Assembly: GCA_963971405.1 (NCBI GenBank)
Contig: OZ020491.1
Coordinates: 15,122,855-15,186,854, forward strand
Reading direction: 5' to 3'
Source of the DNA: Psococerastis gibbosa
Taxonomy: Eukaryota; Arthropoda; Insecta; Psocodea; Psocidae
Length of the DNA stretch: 64,000 nucleotides
Shown: positions 57,497 through 64,000 of the stretch, piece after piece
Layout: the number at the start of each line of letters is the position of its first letter
How positions within the stretch are numbered: the stretch's first letter is position 1
Position numbers and translations under genes: made by a program
The notes under the pieces: model-generated
What the model was told of the DNA's origin: nothing
Database searches by the model: none
Seen by the model: the letters and a program-made list of their open reading frames with translations, nothing else

Positions 57497-60400
57497 TCAT
57501 AACGGCCATTCTCAAGAAAGTGTGACCATAAGCAAGAAAATAAAACCAAAGTTATAAAAGCTCAAAATGAGTTCAAATTAATTTTTGTGCCTTCAATTTA
57601 CTTTACAAGAAAAACAGCTTAATTTATTTTATTTTAAGCAATATTTGGAGAAAAAGGACTGGGTATAACTTTATAATGGATTGGGCAAACACGAACGGTC
57701 TGAGGAAGGACCGGTGATAGCTTTTGAAGGGACTGAACTAAACGGGTACCATGTCTTGATCGTCTAGGCTCCCCTAAGCCTAATTAAAATATCTGAAGAA
57801 AAACAGTTTTGTGAAACTTGAGTGGAAGTGCTCTTCTGATTGTCAGTCGCGGCATGCTCATCTCGTTCTTATTTTTTTTTTTCTGTCTATACTTTTTTCA
57901 TGTTTTCCTTGCATTTGAAAGCATAAGCCACAACTTAGATTTGTCCAGTCTCGAAAATGTATCCCAGTCCTTCTTAATAGTGGACTGGTATAACCGGGAC
58001 TGGAGCTACAAATCGAACATTTTTTTATAATTACGCGGAAGTTTGACTGATCTTGACCAATCGAAGTTACCCGGCGTATTTTACTTTAAAACAGCTATAA
58101 TAAAATACTTGACAAACATTTTGAGATAAATTTGATATGATTTTATGGGAAATGAACTGGACTAACATCAAGGTATGTAGTAGTAGTAGTAGTAGAAGTA
58201 GTGTTCGCCCGGTTAATAACGACTTAGACCTCAGATTTGGGCCCACAGAGCGACTTGACTGTCCTACGCCCGCCCGATTTCCTTGTAGAAGTCCACAATG
58301 GCCCCAAAGCTTAATTCCCCGGTGTGCTGTCTGGACTCCAGCGTAGTAAATTCAAAATTCTTCAGTCTTGCTCACCAAATAGCTGGACATTCCGCTAAAA
58401 TATGCCATCCTGTCTCTTCTTCTTCCTCGCAGTACCGACACATCGTTGATTCCACGGGTATCCCCATCTGAGATCTAGATGGTTCCGGAAAGGACCGTGC
58501 CCTGTAAGTAAAGCCGTGATGATCCGTGTGCTGCTTCTCCCCCGGGAGATGAATTTTAAGGGACTTTTCTTGCTGGGGTCCGCAATACATATCTTGGAGT
58601 GGGCCAGGCCAGCCGACTCTCGCCATTCCTTTAGGAATCGAGCTTTTAGCTCCTCATTAAACACAGTCTTAAAGTTTGCCCAGGCTATTGGAAGGCAGGG
58701 TTCCGGTGAGTAGGTTGTTTCTAGATCCTTCTCGAGCAAGCTCATCCGCCTTTTCATTCCCTTCAATACCTGAGTGTCCAGGGTGTCCACTGAGGCATAC
58801 AGTATTTCTGATCATGGCTTTTTTGCAGTTAGTCTTGCACTCCTTCACGATAGCGGACATCACCATTGGATGTCTAATTGCTCGGATTGCAGCCTGGCTA
58901 TCAGAACATACTACGATACTTCTATCTTTGATAACATTTTCATTGCACCACGGCACTGCTTCTGATATTGCATTCACCTCAGCTTGAAAGACTGTGATAA
59001 ATCTTCCTAGCGGCTTGGTGATATATACATCAAACTCTGGACAGTACGCACCCAACCCAGCATTATTGTTTTGTCTTGAACCATCTGTGTACCATGTAAG
59101 ATCTACGTTGTTTTCGTCACATGTCGTAGCAGCTACCCATTCTGCCAGATCTGGAATATATATAGAGGTTGTGCAGTCAAACGCCCACTCTGAATACGGT
59201 CACAGGGCATTAGTAATTCATCTTTATGTTCTTGCACCAGAGAGGCAGCATGTCCACCAGCTGTTAGCTGGGGACTAATTGTTCTTGCCAATTGCAATCT
59301 TTTTACCGCAAGTTTTGCCTCGTATTCAACTACAAGATGAAGAGGGGGCAAATCTAACAACATTTCAAGGGCAGAAGTAGGAGCAGAACGTATAGCTTCT
59401 TGAGCTGTTCTCTGCATGTTTTAGGCTCTGTTCTTTTCCACCAAACCACACATCCATATGTGAGCACTGATCGAATTGCTGCAAAGTAGAATCACCTCAT
59501 TATTTTTGGTGAGAGCCCCCATGTGTTGCTAAAGCACCCTCTCAGAGTCCACATTATCGCTCTAGCCTTGACTATGGCAGCTTGTAATTGGACGTCCCAC
59601 AGAAGCTTGCTATCAATATGCACTCCTAAGTATTTCACACTATTTGTAACTATCAGCACTTGTCCATTTAGGGGCAGTTCCGGTGTCACGGGTAGATTCC
59701 TCTTCCTGGAAAATAGAACTACTTCAGTCTTGGTCGGATTAATGCCATGTCCCTTGTCTTGACACCAGTTTGAGATGATTGAATTTGAGATGATGAATAT
59801 AACTGATATTTGTAGCGCTCGTTTCATTAGGTCGAAGACAGCAGTCTGATCTATTCCTGTAACTCCAACCACTACATCATCGCAGTATACTTGCACAAAA
59901 TATCTCAGTTCGCCTAAGATACTGAGCAATAGGTCTATAACGAGACACCAGACAATTGGTGAGCAAACCCCACCCTGTGGACATCCCCTTCGGACTTTTG
60001 CTGTCACATTGTAGGTGCCCGTTTGAGAGATAATTGTTCTTTGTGTCAGCATTCTTACAATCCATCTAATAATAAGCGGATCCACGCCGTTTCTCTTAAG
60101 TGCGTCCTCAATCGCTTGGAACGTAACGTTGTTGAAGGTATGTTTCAAGGTATGACAAAGTCTGTAAAGTCTCAGTCGTAGTGCAATATTTTAATAAATA
60201 ATAAAAAAATTAAAAAAATCACTTGCTTCTTGGCACCACCTTGATTGAACGCTTCATTTCATTTCATTTAAAAAAAAAGTCCAAAAAGTTTAAACTATAA
60301 TTGCGGGAAAATGCGCACGCATAATTCGCTTTAAAATTAAATTAAATGAGTCGTTCAATCAAGGTGATGCCAAGAAGCAAGTGATTTTTTTAATTTTATT

Positions 60401-61100
60401 ATTATTTATTAAAATATTGCACTACGACTGAGCCTATACAGACTTCGTCATACCTTGATGTTAGTCCAGTCCATTTCCCATAAAATCATATCAAATTTAT
60501 CTAAAAATATTTGTCAAGTATTTTATTATACCTAGCTGTTTTAAAGTAAAATACGCCGGATAACTTAGCTTGGTCAAGATCTGTCAAACTTCCGTGTAAT
60601 AATAAGAAATGTTCGATTTGTAGCTCCAGTCCCGGTTATACCAGTCCACTTTTTGCAAGGACTGGGATACATTTTCTAGACTGGACAAATCTGAGTTGTG
60701 GCTTATGCTTTCAAATGCAAGGAAAACATGAAAAAAGTATATAGACAGAAAAAATAATTGGAACAAGATGAGCATGCCGCGACTGACAATCAGAAGAGCA
60801 CTTCCACTCAAGTTTCACGAAACTGTTTTTCTTCAGATATTTTAATTAGGCTTAGGGGAGCCTAGACGATCAAGACATGGTAGATGTTTAGTTCAGTCCC
60901 TTCGAAAGTTCAAAAGCTATCACCGGTCCTTCCTCAGACCGTTTGTGTTAGCCCAGTCCATTATGAAGTTATACCCAGTCCTTTTTTTCAAATATTGCTT
61001 AAAATAAAATAAATTAAGCTATGTAAATTGAAGGTGAAAATATATTATACTTTGGTTTTATTTTCTTGCTTATGGTCACACTTTCATGAGAATGGCCGTT
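57497..61100. mobile_element. Long palindromic (foldback) element split by a LINE
   Basis: ATAACGGCCATTCTCAAG at the left faces CATGAGAATGGCCGTTAT at the right. Inverted identity runs inward through both arms to 58177 on the left and 60450 on the right. The centre is a hairpin at about 60155-60445 (CAAGAAGCAAGTGATTTTTT against its complement). Without the LINE the element is about 1.6 kb with arms near 0.8 kb. Frames in the arms (57818-58030 and its mirror) look non-coding. Confidence 0.85.
58178..60144 (-). mobile_element. 5'-truncated R1-like LINE, decayed, with 10-bp target-site duplication
   Basis: TCAAGGTATG flanks it at 58168-58177 and 60145-60154. The 3' end at left has a (TAG)n tail. 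Frames: 59492-60148 reverse transcriptase (RRGCPQGGVCSPIVWCLVID, FVQVYCDDVVVGV, NSVKYLGVHIDSKLLW), 58669-59055 RNase H (TVFQAEVNAISEA; VVCSDSQAAIRAI; GIEGNEKADELARE), and 58372-58626 a Cys/His tail (CRYCEEEEETGWHILAECPA). Several frameshifts. The CDD in place of ADD at the RT active site is a substitution. Confidence 0.9.
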
Positions 61101-61468
61101 ATGGAAGGGTTTACTCAAAAATTGTTTTGCCCATGTAATTAAAAAAGAATAGGGCTACAAACAAAGGTTTAAAATACTAAAAAAAAAATTTACCTAAATT
61201 AAAATTAAGTTATGTATTATTTTAAGGATAAAACCAAGATTAAGACTTTTACCTAATGCAAATCTTGTATCAGAAATAAACCTACAATATTTGAGAACAT
61301 GGTGAAAGTTCTCTTATTACACAATTTTCACTTATAACACCACACTACACAAATAATGAATACACTGTAATCACTAAAGTTGCAACATTTTGACACCCAG
61401 CCACTCAGCCATTGCTTGATGAATGATGAGTCAGAGTGTTCACTGTTCAGTGATGACTCATAATTTTA

Positions 61469-61630
61469 GGGGGGTATTCCATATACGTACAACGTCAACG
61501 AAAAATTGAAAAATGACGTTTTAGCAGACATTAAAGACATACTAAAAATTCTGCTACCACGTCAATTTACGTCATTTTGACGTCATTTTTCAATTTTTCG
61601 TTGACGTTGTACGTATGTGGAATGGGCACC
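61469..61630. mobile_element. Foldback MITE, copy 3 (TTA duplication)
   Basis: GGTATTCCATATACGTACAA faces TTGTACGTATGTGGAATG. The core TTTTAGCAGACATTAAAGAC resembles copies 1 and 2. TTA occurs at 61466-61468 and 61631-61633. Confidence 0.88.
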
Positions 61631-61728
61631 TTAGTTCACTGGATTTCCACCACTGCGTACCGCGCATATCGTGGTTTTAGATTATAAGGACCACTACCAA
61701 AGTAAACAAACAACAAAACGTTAACAAA

Positions 61729-63539
61729 CAGGGTTGCCGTTTTGCGTGAAAAATCACGAAATGCGTGTATTTTCAGAGCTTGCGTGATGTGCGTGTAAAG
61801 TGCGTGTATTTTAGACAAAATTGATTTTATAATTAAATAATAATATTGAAATTTAAACCAATAAAATAATAAAAAAATTAAAACCCTGGAAAAATGAAAA
61901 CTTTAAAAAAAAAAAAAAATGCCGAAAAATGCTGTTTACCTTACCTGATCTAAGACCACAGACCACAAGTGCCAAGACCCCAACACAACTCCAAAAATCA
62001 TATTCCAAATCTACTCGGCCGGCGGGCGGCCATTGTGATTTGCTCATTATTTCATATTTGTCTGCCTCTGCGCTACATGGGCGCAAAATCGAACAAGATA
62101 ACAAACATGCATATTATAGAACAAAGAAATGCCACGTGTGAGAGGTCTTTTTCTGATTGAAAATTAATAAAAAAAAACTACTTATTTACGAACCACAATG
62201 TCTCAAAAGAGGTTGAACTCTTTTGTTCAAGCGAATAAGGCGACCACTTAAAGCCTAAAACCCCACGATTTTATAGGAAGTCAATATTTTGGGCCGAATT
62301 ATTTAAAAAGTAATAACATAATAAAGTGCTCATCTGAAAAATCTAAACATTTTTGGCAAGATGCGTAAAACCCCGTATTTCAGGTCTATTGAACAAACAT
62401 CTTCTCCCGGGGGAGAACCCTGGACCCCCTCGTTTGGAATTAGCCTATGTTCATCGCCTGTAAACATCGAAACGTTACTCCTATCAAAATGCATGAAACC
62501 CCACCATTTCATGCTCATCTTTCAAGAATTTGTTCGTAATTGGATTCATTGCCTGTAAAATCTAAGCGTTAACCTATCAAAATGCCCAAAACCCCACTGT
62601 TTCAGACCTATTTTTCAAAACAACAAAAAAAATCACCCGGGGGAGACCACCGATCCCCCTTGTATGTAGTTATATTCATCGTCCGTACAATTGAAACATT
62701 AGTCCTATCAAAATGCGTAAAACCCTTACCATTTCAGCCCTATTTTTAAAAAGATTTCACCCGGGGGAGACCCCCGGCCCCCCTTGCTCGTAATTATATT
62801 CATTGTCTGTAAAATCATCAAAACGTAACAACTTAATAAAGTCGTTATCTACAAAATCTAAACATTTTTGGCAAGATGCGTAAAACCCCGTATTTCAGGT
62901 ATTTTACAAAAATCTTCACCCGGGGGAGACCCCCAGACTCCCTCGTTCGTATTTAGCCTATCTACATCGCCTGTAAAAATCGAAACATTACTCCTATCAA
63001 ATTGCGTAAAACCCCATCATTTCAGGCTTATTTTTCAAAAATTTTGACTCGGGCCCCCCTTGCTTGTATTTATATTCATTACGACCCTTGGGGGCCCCCG
63101 TTCACGTCTCCCGAACCCCCGGGCCCCTGTGCGACGGACAGTAATGTCATTAATTTAAATGCTGCGAAAGTCCTTGAGAACGGTTTTCCCCTTATTCTAC
63201 ACTATCATGAAAATGGGGGGGGGGGGGGGAAATTAAACACCGCCACCCTCGAAAAACTATCGTTACGCCACTGGAAGTAAGAAAAATAATTCACACAGAT
63301 TTTTCAGCCCCACTACAAGCTAAGCATAGAAGTTGTTAGATAAAATTAGCAAAACAAATGACATATTTTTTAGTTACCATATTAAAAAATTTAATATAAA
63401 TTATATATTATATGTATATATTATATGTATATATTATATTAATATGCATATATATTAGCCGATTAGTTGCTTGCGTGATATGTCGTGAATTTTGAACGTC
63501 AGTGGCGTGATATTTCATATGACACGTCCGGCAACACTG
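61729..63539. mobile_element. Non-autonomous hAT element with minisatellite interior
   Basis: CAGGGTTGCCG at the left mirrors CGGCAACACTG at the right. TTAACAAA is duplicated at 61721-61728 and 63540-63547. An 8-bp duplication with CAG(G/T)GTTGCCG ends is the hAT signature. The interior at 62340-63070 repeats a unit of roughly 115-160 bp marked by CCCGGGGGAGACC and GCGTAAAACCCC. A poly(G) run lies at about 63216-63229. No transposase. Confidence 0.9.
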
Positions 63540-63712
63540 TTAACAAACCATCTATGCCATAGATTTTAACAATTTATTTTATTTTTTATTTATTTAATTT
63601 ATAAAAATCTATGGTCTATGCGGCAGCCCTGTAGTGGAGCAAATTAGTGAAGCAAATTGGCCGGTGGTTTATCCGCCTAACATTACTAATAATGTAATCA
63701 GTAAAGTAAACA

Positions 63713-63767
63713 ATGGCACTTGATGTTGAGAAAAAGAAAATTGGTCTTGTGCTCTCGGTTGTAACGG
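63713..63767 (+). CDS. Possible first coding exon of a gene leaving the window
   Basis: ATG at 63713 follows an AAGTAAACA context and opens MALDVEKKKIGLVLSVVT, then ACGG|GTAAGCC, a good donor. The hydrophobic end could start a membrane segment or signal anchor. I do not recognise the protein. Confidence 0.35.
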
Positions 63768-63840
63768 GTAAGCCATATCAGAATTTAGAATTAATAAATT
63801 ATATTACAGTTTACTCATGGGCATTAGGTAAGGTATTTTA

Positions 63841-64000
63841 GGCCTGGTACACACGGACGATTCTTGCAGTCGCGATTTGCCGGCGTCTTTTCTATTGTAG
63901 CCATAGGACAGGACCAGCAGAAGATTTCTTGTCGATTTTGGAAGCTGACGTGAATGTGAAACCGAAGGCACGGTTTTCCTCTAAGACACTAGAAATATTC
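63841..64000. repeat. Start of a repeat shared with 5991-6010
   Basis: GGCCTGGTACACACGGACGA here and GGTCTGGTACACACGGACGA at 5991 match in 19 of 20 bases. This looks like the end of a MITE; the other end is outside the window or lost. Confidence 0.4.

Noticed and set aside
57818-58030. 70-codon frame and its mirror at 60584-60811
   Set aside because: Both are the two arms of the palindromic element; no known domain and differing ends.

Overview
The window is a stretch of a nuclear animal genome, most likely an arthropod. It has GT-AG introns, AT-rich spacers, few host genes and many transposable elements. The host genes have metazoan orthologues, the TECPR1-like gene carries a galectin domain as in insect Pex23/TECPR1, and there is an errantivirus with an env gene, a group best known from insects. 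I cannot name the species.

Layout. (1) 286-19944: two genes head to head around a 266-bp spacer. On the minus strand is a PHETA (sesquipedalian) gene whose C-terminal exon lies left of the window. On the plus strand is a complete 17-exon TECPR1/Pex23-like gene; the exon phases all join and give 1326 aa. Its introns hold SINEs, Penelope-like ends, foldback MITEs and LINE pieces. (2) 22677-26276: a complete two-exon SMIM14 gene, 99 aa. (3) 26277-30700: AT-rich spacer with little recognisable content. (4) 30710-37096: plus-strand exon islands, the first encoding a zeste/Myb-like DNA-binding domain, mixed with PLE, SINE and MITE copies. (5) about 37170-56933: a minus-strand PIF/Harbinger transposase in seven phase-matched exons, now a pseudogene. 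Its introns hold a Tc1 element, TIR elements, and a CR1-like LINE whose 3' UTR contains a nearly complete errantivirus (gag, pol, env, both LTRs, about 7.3 kb). (6) 57497-61100: a long palindromic element split by an R1-like LINE. (7) 61469-63539: a foldback MITE and a non-autonomous hAT element holding a minisatellite. (8) 63713: a possible first exon of another gene running off the right edge.

How the parts relate. PHETA and TECPR1 proteins both act on the endosome-lysosome system, and here they may share a promoter. The TECPR1 protein joins the membrane-damage (DysF/tectonin) scaffold to a galectin domain whose sugar-binding residues are all kept. The transposons show a readable insertion order: the errantivirus sits in the LINE, which sits in a transposase intron. 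Several insertions keep target-site duplications. Three Tourist-like MITEs share a central core, and two unrelated DNA elements share one minisatellite.
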